A stretch of DNA of 64,000 bases, from assembly GCA_022799115.1 (NCBI GenBank), contig JAAWNT010000013.1, positions 18,651-82,650 on the forward strand, given 5' to 3'. Both the position numbers and the translations under genes were made by a program. Source of the DNA: Clostridiales bacterium (GTDB taxonomy: Bacteria; Bacillota; Clostridia; Oscillospirales; Acutalibacteraceae). How positions within the stretch are numbered: the first letter of the stretch is position 1; each line of letters starts with the position of its first letter. The notes under the pieces were generated by a model. It saw only the letters and a list, made by a program, of their open reading frames with translations, made no database searches and was not told the DNA's origin. Below are positions 51,475 through 61,127 of the stretch, in pieces.

Positions 51475-53178
51475 ATGGACATGCAGGCAATCTATCAAAG
51501 ATGGTGCTCTCTGGCCACAGAGGACGCCGATTTGGTACAGGAGCTCAAAGAGGTGGCAAACGACCCGGAGGGAATCAGAGACCGCTTCTATCAGGAGCTG
51601 GAATTCGGTACTGGCGGCCTTCGCGGCGTCATCGGCGCAGGCACCAACCGCCTGAATATCTACACCATCCGTCGGGCCACCCAGGGACTGGCCAACTATT
51701 TATTGAAAAACAGCGACAATCTCACTGCGGCCATCGCCTATGACAGCCGCATCAAGTCGGATGTATTCGCCAAAGAGGCGGCGTCCGTTCTGGCCGCCAA
51801 CGGCATCACGGCCAATCTCTATCCGGAGCTGATGCCCACCCCCTCCCTCTCCTTTGCCGTGCGGGAGCTTCACTGCGCCGCGGGCATCTGCGTCACAGCA
51901 AGCCACAACCCCGCCAAATACAACGGCTACAAGGTATACGGCGCCGACGGCTGCCAGATCACCCTGGAGATGGCCGACAAAATTCTTGCCGCCATCAATC
52001 AGGTGGACGCGTTTGACGACGTGAAGATCATGCCCTTTGAAGAGGCCCTCGCCGACGGCAAAATCCGTTTTATCACCGACGAAGTGGTGGACAAATTCCT
52101 CACATGCGTGCAGGAGCAAAGCATTAATCCCGGTATGACGGGCAACCTCAAGGTGGTATACACCCCCTTAAACGGCTCCGGCCGCCGTTGCGTCACCAGC
52201 ATTCTCAGCCGGATCGGCATCCAGGATGTCACCGTAGTGCCCGAGCAGGAGATGCCGGACGGCAACTTCCCCACCTGCCCCTTCCCCAACCCGGAAATCC
52301 GCGAAGCTCTGCAAAAGGGGCTTGACCTGTGTGAAACAGTGCATCCCGACCTTCTGCTGGCTACCGATCCCGACTGTGACCGCGTCGGCATCGCCGTCAA
52401 TCAAAACGGCCAGTATCAATTGCTCACCGGCAACGAAGTAGGCGTACTTCTGCTTGATTACATCGCCAAATGCCGCATCCAAAATGGCGCCATGCCCAAG
52501 GATCCCGTAGCGGTTAAAACCATTGTTACCACCGATATGGCAAACAAGGTGGCCGCCAAATACAGCATTGAACTGCGGGAAGTGCTCACCGGCTTTAAGT
52601 TTATCGGCGAGCAGATCGGTCTGCTGGAACAACAAGGCCGGCGCGACCGCTATATCTTTGGATTTGAAGAGAGCTACGGCTATTTAAGCGGGGGCTATGT
52701 GCGGGACAAAGACGCCGTGGTAGCCAGCATGTTGATCTGTGAAATGGCCCTCTATTACAAAAACCAAGGCAAAACTCTGGTAGACGCCCTAAACGCCTTG
52801 TATCAGGAGTTCGGCTTCTATAAAAACCAGCTCACCGACTGCGCCTTTGAGGGTGCGGACGGTATGAAAAATATGAAACGCATCATGCAGTCCTTGCGGG
52901 ATAACGCCCCCAAGGCCATCGGCCCCTATACGGTGTGCGGTTACACCGATTATCAGGCCTCCATCCGGGTTGACGGGGACAAAACCCAGCCGGTCAACCT
53001 TCCCAAATCCAACGTACTGGAATACCGGCTGGATAACGGCGGCAAGATGATCATTCGTCCCTCCGGCACCGAACCCAAAATTAAAATCTATCTCTCCGCC
53101 AAAGGCGAAAGCATGGCGGACGCCCAAGCCATTACCGACACCTTAAAGCAGTCCGCGAAGCAACTGCTGGGTTTATAA
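51475..53178 (+). CDS. Phosphohexomutase (phosphoglucomutase/phosphomannomutase, PgcA-like)
   Basis: The enzyme interconverts hexose-1-phosphate and hexose-6-phosphate. The 567-residue protein has FGTGGLRG, the phosphoserine loop VTASHNPAKYNGYK (Ser about 142), the metal loop ATDPDCDRVG, the sugar loop FEESYGYLSG and the phosphate loop RPSGTEPKIKIYL. The length and the FGTGGLRG start fit the PgcA branch of Firmicutes. ATG at 51475 follows AAAGGGG. manA is 37 bases downstream, so it may supply mannose or glucose phosphate. Substrate preference is not shown by sequence. Confidence 0.93.
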   Translation: MDMQAIYQRWCSLATEDADLVQELKEVANDPEGIRDRFYQELEFGTGGLRGVIGAGTNRLNIYTIRRATQGLANYLLKNSDNLTAAIAYDSRIKSDVFAKEAASVLAANGITANLYPELMPTPSLSFAVRELHCAAGICVTASHNPAKYNGYKVYGADGCQITLEMADKILAAINQVDAFDDVKIMPFEEALADGKIRFITDEVVDKFLTCVQEQSINPGMTGNLKVVYTPLNGSGRRCVTSILSRIGIQDVTVVPEQEMPDGNFPTCPFPNPEIREALQKGLDLCETVHPDLLLATDPDCDRVGIAVNQNGQYQLLTGNEVGVLLLDYIAKCRIQNGAMPKDPVAVKTIVTTDMANKVAAKYSIELREVLTGFKFIGEQIGLLEQQGRRDRYIFGFEESYGYLSGGYVRDKDAVVASMLICEMALYYKNQGKTLVDALNALYQEFGFYKNQLTDCAFEGADGMKNMKRIMQSLRDNAPKAIGPYTVCGYTDYQASIRVDGDKTQPVNLPKSNVLEYRLDNGGKMIIRPSGTEPKIKIYLSAKGESMADAQAITDTLKQSAKQLLGL

Positions 53179-53215
53179 TCCCCTCACTATTGTTTTGGAT
53201 AAAGGAGAACTGACT

Positions 53216-54178
53216 ATGTACCCAATGAAACTGATTCCTCCCTGCAAGGATTACCTGTGGGGCGGCACCCGCCTGAAAACCGATTTCGGCAAAGTCACCG
53301 ATCTGGATAAGGTAGCCGAAAGCTGGGAGCTTTCCTGTCATAAAGACGGCTGCTCGGTCATCCAAAACGGCGCGTTTGCCGGCATGACTCTGCCCGAGTA
53401 CATTGAAAAACAAGGCAAGGGCGTGCTGGGCGAGGACTGCCAGTCCTTTGAATACTTCCCCATCCTGGTCAAATTGATTGACGCCAAGCAGAGTCTCTCG
53501 GTGCAGGTGCATCCGGACAACGAATATGCCATGCGGGTGGAAGGGGAATACGGCAAGACTGAGATGTGGTACATTGTGGATTGCGATCCCGGCGCCGAGC
53601 TGCTGTACGGCTTCAAGGATCAAATCTCCAAGGAAGAATTCCGCCGCCGCATTGAGGACAACACCTTGCTGGAGGTCACCAACAGCGTCAAAGTGCAAAA
53701 AGGCGACGTTTTGTTTATCGACGCGGGAACCCTGCACGCCATTGGGAAAGGAATTCTCATCGCGGAGATTCAGCAGAATTCCAACACCACCTACCGCATC
53801 TATGATTTCGGACGCCTGGGCGCAGACGGTAAACCCAGAGAGCTGCACATCGACAAGGCGGTAGAGGTCACGCATCTTATGCCTCCCACCCGCACCACCA
53901 AGCCTCAGGGAGAAACCCAGCAGCACGACGGATACGCTTCCACGTTACTTGCCTCCTGCGAGTATTTCACCGTCACCCGCATGAATGTGGAAAACTCCGT
54001 GAACTTAACCGCGGATAGCAAGAGCTTCCACTCCCTGCTCTGCCTGGATGGAGAAGCGGTGCTCCGCTGCAACGGGGAGGAGCTTTCCATGAAAAAAGGC
54101 GAGAGCATCTTCCTTCCGGCGGGAACCGGGGACTACACGGTCACCGGCGCCTGCGAGTTCCTGTTTACCACCGTTTGA
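53216..54178 (+). CDS. manA: Mannose-6-phosphate isomerase, class I
   Basis: ManA interconverts mannose-6-phosphate and fructose-6-phosphate with a zinc cofactor. The 320-residue protein has YLWGGTRLKTDFGK, the zinc-site stretch LSVQVHPDNEYAM, GKTEMWYIVDCDPGAELLYGF and GTLHAIGKGILIAEIQQNSNTTYR shortened to its GTLHAIGKG start here. ATG at 53216 (MYPMK) has AAAGGAGAA. It forms an operon with the phosphohexomutase. Length is typical of the short Firmicute form. Confidence 0.95.
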   Translation: MYPMKLIPPCKDYLWGGTRLKTDFGKVTDLDKVAESWELSCHKDGCSVIQNGAFAGMTLPEYIEKQGKGVLGEDCQSFEYFPILVKLIDAKQSLSVQVHPDNEYAMRVEGEYGKTEMWYIVDCDPGAELLYGFKDQISKEEFRRRIEDNTLLEVTNSVKVQKGDVLFIDAGTLHAIGKGILIAEIQQNSNTTYRIYDFGRLGADGKPRELHIDKAVEVTHLMPPTRTTKPQGETQQHDGYASTLLASCEYFTVTRMNVENSVNLTADSKSFHSLLCLDGEAVLRCNGEELSMKKGESIFLPAGTGDYTVTGACEFLFTTV

Positions 54179-54217
54179 TTCAAAGCGGCACGGTTTCCCT
54201 ATCTAGAAAGTAAAACA

Positions 54218-54270
54218 AACAAGAGACGCCACAAACATCCTTTTGGATGTAAGCGGCGTCTCTTGTTATT
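54218..54270 (+). terminator. Terminator of the phosphohexomutase-manA operon
   Basis: AACAAGAGACGCC (54218-54230) pairs with GGCGTCTCTTGTT (54255-54267). A nested ACATCC-TTTT-GGATGT stem lies inside. ATTCTTTTT follows. Confidence 0.85.
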
Positions 54271-54358
54271 CTTTTTAAAATTAAGAGGAAACATCGGTTT
54301 TCAGAAGCTTAAACTCTGCAACACCGACTCCCTACGATAACGGTTTGACTTAACAACG

Positions 54359-55288
54359 TCAATGCGCCGATTCAGAACCGCTCTCACACGAAGAGACGCG
54401 AAGTTCCAGGAACCCTTGCAGTCCAATAGAAAGGAACGATACCACAGTCAAGCAGTAATTTGGGACCGAAAGGCCCTCCATTCCATGTTCAACCAACGGC
54501 ATAAAAGAAAAGAGAAATACGAGGACGCTGCACGTGAAAACAGGTATCTGGAAAAGTGCAAGCCCCTGTTTTTTGATTAACCCAACGGCGCTCAGAATGA
54601 GAATCACGACGGTCAATCCCATTATGACCAGAGGGAATAAATCAAAAGATTTCGCAACCGGCTCCAGGCTATAATAGGGATATGTAAGAAATTCTTTTTC
54701 TCCGGATATCGAATAAGAGGGAATTTTCACCCCGCCCGGCAGTATCTCCAACAGCATCATGGTAAGCTGCAACAGGAAAACGACAAAACTGATGATCCGT
54801 ATGATATGGCCGCCTCTTCTTTTTTTCACATCCAGTTTCGTTTTCAATGGAGTAAACCGGAACTTTATCAAAGCCTGCAGAGCGATGGAAAGCAGGGAAA
54901 GCGCCGCGAGCGCGCAGGTTGAAAAAGAGAGGCAGTCCGCCCCATATCGAATCAATGGGAAAAAGCAAAAGACAACAATCACACTGCTGCAAATAAAAAC
55001 AGGCAGCCGGTACGGTACAATCCCCCTTCTCTTCAAAAGGCCCACGCTGCAAAACAACAGAATGGCAATCGTTAAACCAGCCGTTAGATTGGGTGACAAA
55101 TCGGCGGTAGCAAATGCAACGGATAGATTAAAATACGAATACGTGGATATCACATAGCTGTGTGGCCCGGAGGCAAAGGGAACTTTTAAAGCGTCTGGAA
55201 GCATCTCTAAGACAAGCATGGCAATCGTAATCATTAGTATCCAAACACTAGCCGCCATCACGGGGCGATCGTTCCGTTTCTGTCCCAT
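54359..55288 (-). CDS. Membrane protein with two internally repeated halves
   Basis: The 309-residue protein has about eight hydrophobic segments in two similar halves. Half one has TIAMLVLEMLPDALKVPF, SVGLLKRRGIVPYRLPVFICSSV and SLLSIALQALIKFR. Half two has LTMMLLEILPGGVKIPS, SAVGLIKKQGLALFQIPVFTCSV and SFLSIGLQGFLELR. The spacing is parallel, so an old tandem duplication is likely. A start at ATG 55288 (MGQKR) has AAGAAGGAA upstream. I do not recognise the family. The end has a Ser/Glu/His-rich tail. Confidence 0.75.
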   Translation of the reverse strand: MGQKRNDRPVMAASVWILMITIAMLVLEMLPDALKVPFASGPHSYVISTYSYFNLSVAFATADLSPNLTAGLTIAILLFCSVGLLKRRGIVPYRLPVFICSSVIVVFCFFPLIRYGADCLSFSTCALAALSLLSIALQALIKFRFTPLKTKLDVKKRRGGHIIRIISFVVFLLQLTMMLLEILPGGVKIPSYSISGEKEFLTYPYYSLEPVAKSFDLFPLVIMGLTVVILILSAVGLIKKQGLALFQIPVFTCSVLVFLFSFMPLVEHGMEGLSVPNYCLTVVSFLSIGLQGFLELRVSSCESGSESAH

Positions 55289-55546
55289 TGAAATTCCTTC
55301 TTCCTGCGTAAAACGCTTACAGAATAGCAATATTTTTACTGCATTGCCGCCATTATATATGGGCCCATGATACTTGAAATCATCATCTTCTATTTTAAGC
55401 TAATTATAATCATAACAATTAAATTTGTAAATAATGTGTTATTTTGTTCTGACACGCTTGGTTGTTTCCTGTGAATACACGGTGAATTTTTCCTTCTAGA
55501 AAAGATTTCTCCTGAAAAACGGTGTAAAAAGCCGTACAATTGCTGT

Positions 55547-55552
55547 ATAATA
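55547..55552 (+). promoter_or_regulatory. -10 element of the dipeptidase promoter
   Basis: A perfect TATAAT lies at 55547-55552, 55 bases before the gene start. A weak TGTAAA lies at 17-base spacing upstream. Confidence 0.45.
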
Positions 55553-55606
55553 CTAATATCTGTTTTTTACCAAACCGGCCTGCCGGTGGGAAAGGAAGCG
55601 TTTTCT

Positions 55607-56983
55607 ATGTTGTTTGGAGATCGTATTTTACAATACAAAGAGGACATTCTTCACGATATCAAGGAACTGGTGAGCATCCCCTCCTGCGCCGTACCGGGAA
55701 GCGGGACGTATCCCTATGGGGAAGAAGCCGCCAGAGCTCTGCAATGGATCCTGCACCGCGCCGAAGAAATGGGACTCTCCACAACCAATGTGGACAATGC
55801 GGCCGGTCACGCCCAATACGGAGAGGGAGAAGAAATCGCCGCCGTACTCACCCATGTGGACGTGGTGCCCGCAGGGGAAGGATGGACCAGCGACCCCTTT
55901 CAAGCCGAGGTGAGGGACGGCAAGCTCTTCGGCCGCGGCGTAGCGGATGACAAAGGCTGCGCTGTTGTCGCATTATACTGCCTCAAGGCGCTCAAGGACG
56001 CCGGCGTGACCGGAAAGCGGCGCTTGCGCGCCATCTTCGGTTCCGGCGAGGAATGCGGGATGGACGACATGCCGCGTTACTTCGCCTCCCAGGAGATGCC
56101 CCGGATGGCCTTTACCCCGGATTCCGATTATGGGATCTGCAACCGGGAAAAGGGCATTCTGCAAATTGAGGTGAGCGCGCCCACCCACGACGGCACCACG
56201 CTCACCGCCTTCCAGTCCGGCACTGTGGTCAACGCAGTGCCGGATAAAGCCACCGTCCTGCTGGATTGCACCGAGACGGACGATCATCAGCTTCAGCGGC
56301 TGGCCGACGCTAAGACGGGAACCTTTGAGTTCCGCTACACATTAGACGGTATGATGGTTCAGTCGATGGGCGTGTCCAGCCACGCCATGGAACCTCAGAA
56401 GGGATTCAACGCCGCCACCCATCTCATTCGTCTGCTGGCCTCCAATTTTGGTCACTCCGTCCTGGGCAGTCTGTGCGCATTTCTGGACGACGCGGTTAAT
56501 CTGGAAACCAATGGGCTTTCTTTGGGAATCCGCCAGCGGGACGCCGAATCCGGCGCTTTGACGCTCAATGTGGGGCTGGTGGATATCGGCCCCAACCACG
56601 CCAAGGCTTGCATCGATATCCGATATCCGGTTACCGCCGACGGCGAACAGATCCTGGAAACCATCCGCCGCCGCGCCGCGCGAGATAACCTGACGGTTCG
56701 GATTCTCAACCACAATAAACCTCTTTATGTACCACAGGATCATCCTCTTATTGCGCTGTTGCAGGATTCGTATCAAAGTGTGACGGCGCAGCCCGCCGCA
56801 CTGTATTCCACCGGCGGAGGAACCTATGCCCGCCAGCTTCAGGGCAGAGGGGTGGCCTTCGGTCCGGTCTTTGAGGGACAGGATTACCGCCTGCACAAAG
56901 CGGATGAATTCATCGACATTGAAGCGTTCATGCTCCACGCGCAGATTTGCCTGGAAGCCATGTACCGTATGATGACCCAATAA
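55607..56983 (+). CDS. M20 family dipeptidase, PepV/Sapep type
   Basis: The 458-residue metallopeptidase has the first zinc-ligand region LTHVDVVPAGEGWTSDPF, then GRGVADDKGC (bridging Asp), GSGEECGMDD (catalytic and ligand Glu) and FTPDSDYGICNREKG. This is the PepV/Sapep subgroup, which cleaves dipeptides with broad specificity. A lid domain follows at residues 180-370. ATG at 55607 has AAAGGAAG ten bases upstream; the earlier in-frame ATG lies over that site. It is probably cytoplasmic. Confidence 0.92.
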   Translation: MLFGDRILQYKEDILHDIKELVSIPSCAVPGSGTYPYGEEAARALQWILHRAEEMGLSTTNVDNAAGHAQYGEGEEIAAVLTHVDVVPAGEGWTSDPFQAEVRDGKLFGRGVADDKGCAVVALYCLKALKDAGVTGKRRLRAIFGSGEECGMDDMPRYFASQEMPRMAFTPDSDYGICNREKGILQIEVSAPTHDGTTLTAFQSGTVVNAVPDKATVLLDCTETDDHQLQRLADAKTGTFEFRYTLDGMMVQSMGVSSHAMEPQKGFNAATHLIRLLASNFGHSVLGSLCAFLDDAVNLETNGLSLGIRQRDAESGALTLNVGLVDIGPNHAKACIDIRYPVTADGEQILETIRRRAARDNLTVRILNHNKPLYVPQDHPLIALLQDSYQSVTAQPAALYSTGGGTYARQLQGRGVAFGPVFEGQDYRLHKADEFIDIEAFMLHAQICLEAMYRMMTQ

Positions 56984-57034
56984 AAAATCAGCGCCAATCC
57001 AATCCCGAACAGGGCATATGCAGAAACGGAGGCA

Positions 57035-57721
57035 ATGGAGTTGGAGCAGGAAACCAAACATCCCATAACCTTGGAAGACATTGAAAAGAACAAGCAGGTA
57101 CACACCTACATTGAGCAGGGCAACGAAATATTGGGCGTCATCGGCTATACCGAGCACGGATTCCCCCACGCCAAGCGTTCCGCCAATTATGCCAGCAACA
57201 TTCTAAAGAGCCTGGGATACAGCGAACGCACCTGCGAGCTAGCCGCCATTGCCGGATATATGCACGATATCGGAAACGTCGTTAACCGGGTGGCCCACGC
57301 ACAAAGCGGCGCTTTGATGGCGTTTACCCTGCTGACCAATATGGGGATGGATCCCTTCGAGATCGCTCAGGTGGTGTCTGCCATCGGCAATCACGACGAG
57401 GGGACGGCCGCCGCCGTCAATCCCATCGCCGCAGCGCTGATCCTCTCCGACAAAGGGGATGTCCGCCGAACCCGCGTCCGTGACAAGGAGCGCATCCCGG
57501 TGGATATCCACGACCGGGTCAACTACGCAGTGGAACGGGCCGCTCTGGACATCCACCCGGAGAAAAAAACCGCCGTTCTCAGCATCGATATCGACACCAA
57601 GCTGTGTCCGGTTATGGATTACTTTGAAATCTTTCTTACCCGCATGGTGCTGTGCCGCAGTGCGGCCCAGTACCTGGGATTGTCCTTTGAACTGGTGATT
57701 AACGGGGTCCGGCTGCTGTAA
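57035..57721 (+). CDS. HD-domain phosphohydrolase-like protein
   Basis: The 228-residue protein has an HD domain: HGFPHAKRSANYASNIL (first metal His), AAIAGYMHDIGNVVNR (the HD pair) and SAIGNHDEGTAAAVNPIAAALILSDKGD (third His and final Asp). Such proteins are metal-dependent phosphohydrolases acting on nucleotides or second messengers; the substrate here is not determined. ATG at 57035 lies only two bases after GGAGG, so TTG at 57041 is an equally good start. It follows the dipeptidase gene by 51 bases on the same strand. Confidence 0.88.
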   Translation: MELEQETKHPITLEDIEKNKQVHTYIEQGNEILGVIGYTEHGFPHAKRSANYASNILKSLGYSERTCELAAIAGYMHDIGNVVNRVAHAQSGALMAFTLLTNMGMDPFEIAQVVSAIGNHDEGTAAAVNPIAAALILSDKGDVRRTRVRDKERIPVDIHDRVNYAVERAALDIHPEKKTAVLSIDIDTKLCPVMDYFEIFLTRMVLCRSAAQYLGLSFELVINGVRLL

Positions 57722-58308
57722 CCCTGAACCATTGTGCAGCTTGGGCCATACAGGCAACGAAAGCTTCGTCCGATAGACGGTGCGAACGTCATCGGCCTAT
57801 CCCAAGGGATCGTTCCATAGCAAATCATCCTTTTTATCCTCCGTCTCCTGGATCTCTGTCTGATCCACGGAATGCCCGGAATATAGGTTCTATCCACGAA
57901 TTGACGATACGCCTTCGCATGGCTCAAAGTCCGTCATCCCCGCGCTGGATAACGTTTTGCCTACAAAGCGACGTTATCCATTGGGACAACCTCCCGTTTC
58001 AAAAACATAATCGCTCTAATCCCCCAATCCGCAAACAAAGCATCTTGCGGCGCCGCCAGATTCAAATGGATTCGCACTAGACTCACAGCAATCGGCCTTT
58101 GTCGTCTCCGTCAATGGATACCATCAAAAAAGCGACGGTCTAGTACGCAAGAAAGCAACGCTTGCGGGCTGAAAAATATGATCCCATCATTCCTTCAATC
58201 CCCATGGTCAGCTGTACCAATCCGCCTAAAAGAGCAATCGCATCGTTTCCCGCAATCGCTCCCGGTTTCTTTTGATCCACAGCAACACATCATCAGGAGG
58301 TGAGGCAG

Positions 58309-59199
58309 TTGTCTGCCGAAACAAAAATTAAACAGGAGGCCCGGGCCCGGCTCAGAAACAACAACTGGGGCAAGGCCGTGGCTATCACCGTCATCCTATT
58401 ATGCATCCCCTTCATTCAGTCGCTATGCAATGAGTTTGCCGCCTATCTGTTCGGGGTTAACCTCAACGTCGTTCCTCAGGATTGGGATCAAATCATTCCT
58501 TGGATCATGCGCCGGATCAGCAATTGGCCCTATTTCCTGATGCTGGGGGCCGGCTGTCTGATCTTCTGGCTGCTGAGCGCGCCGCTTTCGCTGGGCGCGG
58601 TACGCTGGAACCTGCGCGCCTCTCAAGGCGGTTCTCCCCCGGTTGAAGAATTGTTTTACTATTTTGCCAACCGCAAGCGCTTTTTCCGCTCGTTAGGCTG
58701 TTCCATCCAGCTCCTTTTGCGGGGAATTCTCTGGTTTGTGGTGTGCCTGGGACCCGGAATCGCCCTTGCCATCGTATGCAGCGTCATGGGCAATCTGGCG
58801 CACACCAGTGTCGGTAACGCCCCTTTATGGGCGGTCGTCGGCATGCTGTCCGCGGCCTTGCTGATTCCAGCCGGACTTGTCTGTTTTTTCCTGCTGATGC
58901 TTCGCTACTTCTCCGCGCAAACCGCAGTGGCCGCTCTGGAGAGCACGCGGGTCAGCCGCTGCATTTCTCTGTCGGTCCGCCGTATAAAAGGGAAAAAGCG
59001 TTCCGCTTTTCTGTTGGTATTATCCTTTGCGGGCTGGGGATTGTTGTGCTTTTTCGTACTGCCCGCCCTGTTTGTAGTCCCCTACTTCCGCATGAGCCGT
59101 GTCACCTGTTCCAAGTGGATCCTCATTGAGGACATCAAAGAGGAATACCAGCGTGAACACCCTCAGCTGGAAGAACGCCCGGATGAGCAGACCGTTTAA
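58309..59199 (+). CDS. DUF975-family membrane protein
   Basis: The 296-residue protein has a basic N-terminus (IKQEARARLRNNNWGKAV), then about six hydrophobic segments and a charged C-terminal tail. The start pattern with an ARxxLxGNW-like phrase and the C-terminal RMSRVTCSKWILIEDI fit DUF975 proteins. I choose TTG at 58309 because AGGAGGT lies seven bases upstream; GTG at 58300 would sit on that site. Function is unknown. It ends at a strong terminator. Confidence 0.82.
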   Translation: MSAETKIKQEARARLRNNNWGKAVAITVILLCIPFIQSLCNEFAAYLFGVNLNVVPQDWDQIIPWIMRRISNWPYFLMLGAGCLIFWLLSAPLSLGAVRWNLRASQGGSPPVEELFYYFANRKRFFRSLGCSIQLLLRGILWFVVCLGPGIALAIVCSVMGNLAHTSVGNAPLWAVVGMLSAALLIPAGLVCFFLLMLRYFSAQTAVAALESTRVSRCISLSVRRIKGKKRSAFLLVLSFAGWGLLCFFVLPALFVVPYFRMSRVTCSKWILIEDIKEEYQREHPQLEERPDEQTV

Positions 59200-59204
59200 C
59201 AAAG

Positions 59205-59247
59205 AAAGGCCGGAGGCAACTTGATTCAAGTGCCTCCGGCCTTTTTT
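59205..59247 (+). terminator. Bidirectional terminator between DUF975 gene and paaK
   Basis: AAAGGCCGGAGGCA (59205-59218) pairs with TGCCTCCGGCCTTT. Inner CTTG/CAAG pairs extend it. T-runs lie on both strands. Confidence 0.9.
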
Positions 59248-59299
59248 ACTGTCTATACACAAAAGCCGCGGGATACCATTCTCGGACTTTAAAAACAGA

Positions 59300-60535
59300 T
59301 CAATACCGGTTGTCGAAGATGCGGGTGGATTTCTTTTCACTGCGGGGCAGATCCCCGATGCCTACCACCTGGGCGGCGATGGCAATGCCGATCCTCGCCT
59401 TGAAGAGATATTTCAGTTCGGTTTCCACCTTGGATTTATCCACTCCGGACTCTCCCTCCACAAACAGGGTCATGATATCCCTGCCGTTGAGATGGTCGAT
59501 CATCACCTGATATTCGCTGCTGACCCCCTCGGCCTCCTTCAGGATTTCGTCGATCTGGCCGGGGAAGATGTTCACTCCCTTCACCTTAATCATGTCGTCG
59601 GTGCGTCCGATCAGAGTGTCGATACGGGGATAAGGGTTGCCGCACTTGCACTCGCCCGGCAAAAAGCGGGTCAAATCGTGGGTGCGATAACGGATCAGCG
59701 GCGCCCCCTGCTTGCGCAGAGTGGTAATCACCAGCTCCCCGATCTCGCCGTCAGGAACCTGTTCCCCGGTCTTGGGATCAATGATCTCAAAATAGAGGTA
59801 ATCGGTCCAGTAGTGCATTCCGCACTCATAGTCGCAGCTCATGGCGATGCCGGGGCCGTAGATCTCGGTTAGGCCATAGATATCGTAAAGCGCCACTCCC
59901 AGTTCTTTGGCAATACGCCGGCGCATCTTCTCCCCCCAGCGTTCGGAGCCGATAACTCCCTTCTTCAGGCAGATCTCTTCCCGCACGCCCCGGCGGGTGA
60001 TCTCCTCCGCTAGCAGCAAGGCATAAGAGGAGGTGGCGCACAGCACGGTGCTTTTCAAATCCTTCATCATCTGAATCTGCTTGTCGGTGTTGCCCGGCCC
60101 CATGGGTACCACCATAGCGCCCAGCAGCTCGGCCCCCGTCTGGAAGCCGATTCCCGCCGTCCACAGCCCATAGCCGGGGGTGATCTGGATGCGGTCCCGG
60201 TTGGTGATGCCCGCCGTCTCATAGCAGCGCTTGAACATCTCCGCCCAGTCCTGCACGTCCTGCCGGGTGTAAGGGATGACCACCGGCGTTCCTGTGGTTC
60301 CGGAAGAAGAGTGAATGCGCACGATCTCCTCATCGGGCACGGCCTGCAATCCCAGAGGATAGGCCTCCCGCAGATCGCTTTTATTGGTAAAGGGCAGCTT
60401 TTCAAAGTCCGACTGGCTGCGGATCGCGTCCACATCCACACCCTCAAATTTCTTTTGATAGAAACTCCTGTCCATGGCGGTCAGCCGGACAATCTGCTCC
60501 TTAATCTGGTCGAATTGGGTTTGTGTCATCTTCAT
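59300..60535 (-). CDS. paaK: Phenylacetate-CoA ligase family protein
   Basis: PaaK-type ligases activate arylacetates with ATP and CoA. The 411-residue protein has the P-loop HSSSGTTGTPVVIPYT, the YGLTEIYGPGIAMSC motif, RYRTHDLTRF, IGRTDDMIKVKGVNIFP and the C-terminal KKSTRIFDNRY. It is slightly shorter than aerobic PaaK. It lies four bases after iorB in the T-box-controlled operon; the pair is common in anaerobes. The product with iorAB would link arylacetates, arylacetyl-CoA and arylpyruvates. Direction is discussed as a finding. Confidence 0.92.
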   Translation of the reverse strand: MKMTQTQFDQIKEQIVRLTAMDRSFYQKKFEGVDVDAIRSQSDFEKLPFTNKSDLREAYPLGLQAVPDEEIVRIHSSSGTTGTPVVIPYTRQDVQDWAEMFKRCYETAGITNRDRIQITPGYGLWTAGIGFQTGAELLGAMVVPMGPGNTDKQIQMMKDLKSTVLCATSSYALLLAEEITRRGVREEICLKKGVIGSERWGEKMRRRIAKELGVALYDIYGLTEIYGPGIAMSCDYECGMHYWTDYLYFEIIDPKTGEQVPDGEIGELVITTLRKQGAPLIRYRTHDLTRFLPGECKCGNPYPRIDTLIGRTDDMIKVKGVNIFPGQIDEILKEAEGVSSEYQVMIDHLNGRDIMTLFVEGESGVDKSKVETELKYLFKARIGIAIAAQVVGIGDLPRSEKKSTRIFDNRY

Positions 60536-60539
60536 ACCG

Positions 60540-61127
60540 TTATACTCCTCTCGCCGCTTGGGCGCCGATTTGCAGGGCCTTTTGATTCATGGGAATAAAC
60601 TTTTGCGGCATCCGCTGGGGCAGGGCCCGCTCCACATCCTCAAGGGAAAATCCCAGCGCTCCGGACTGGACGGCGGCCCCCAGCAGCGCCACATTAAGCG
60701 CCTTGCTGGTCCCGCATTCCCTCACCACCTCTTGGGCGTCCAGCACCACCAGCCGCTTGCCCTGCTTGCGCAAAAAGTCCACCATCTCCTCCCCGTCGTA
60801 ACGGGAACCAGACAGCGAAGCCGTCACCGGCTGAATGGCCTTGTCGCTCACCACAATGACCCCATCCTCCCCAAGATAGGGCAGGCAGCGCACCGCCTCG
60901 GAGGGCTCAAATCCAATGAGCACATGGGCGCTGCGCAGCGGGATCAACGGGGAATCGCTCCGCTCTCCCACCCGGACGTGGCTCACCACGCAGCCGCCCC
61001 GCTGGGCCATGCCGATGGTCTCCGCAGTACGGGCGTGCAAGCCCTTGTTCATGGCGCATTGGGCGATCAGCTTGGAGGCCAGCACCGTCCCCTGCCCTCC
61101 CACGCCCGCTAAGATACAGTTCATCAT
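60540..61127 (-). CDS. iorB: Indolepyruvate ferredoxin oxidoreductase, beta subunit
   Basis: The 195-residue protein begins MNCILAGVGGQGTVLASKLIAQ, the conserved start of the gamma/beta-type domain. It contains TIGMAQRGGCVVSHVRVG, typical of 2-oxoacid ferredoxin oxidoreductase gamma parts. It pairs with IorA. ATG at 61127 overlaps the iorA TGA as ATGA. paaK follows after four bases. Confidence 0.94.
   Translation of the reverse strand: MMNCILAGVGGQGTVLASKLIAQCAMNKGLHARTAETIGMAQRGGCVVSHVRVGERSDSPLIPLRSAHVLIGFEPSEAVRCLPYLGEDGVIVVSDKAIQPVTASLSGSRYDGEEMVDFLRKQGKRLVVLDAQEVVRECGTSKALNVALLGAAVQSGALGFSLEDVERALPQRMPQKFIPMNQKALQIGAQAARGV

Noticed and set aside
57619..57927. Minus-strand 102-codon frame after the HD gene
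   Set aside because: Half of it is antisense to the HD gene and the rest has very high Arg content typical of spurious frames.
58140..58280. Minus-strand frame of 46 codons (GTG start) with a hydrophobic centre, upstream of the DUF975 gene
   Set aside because: No ribosome binding site, rare start, and it lies in the leader of the divergent gene; protein-like content is not enough.
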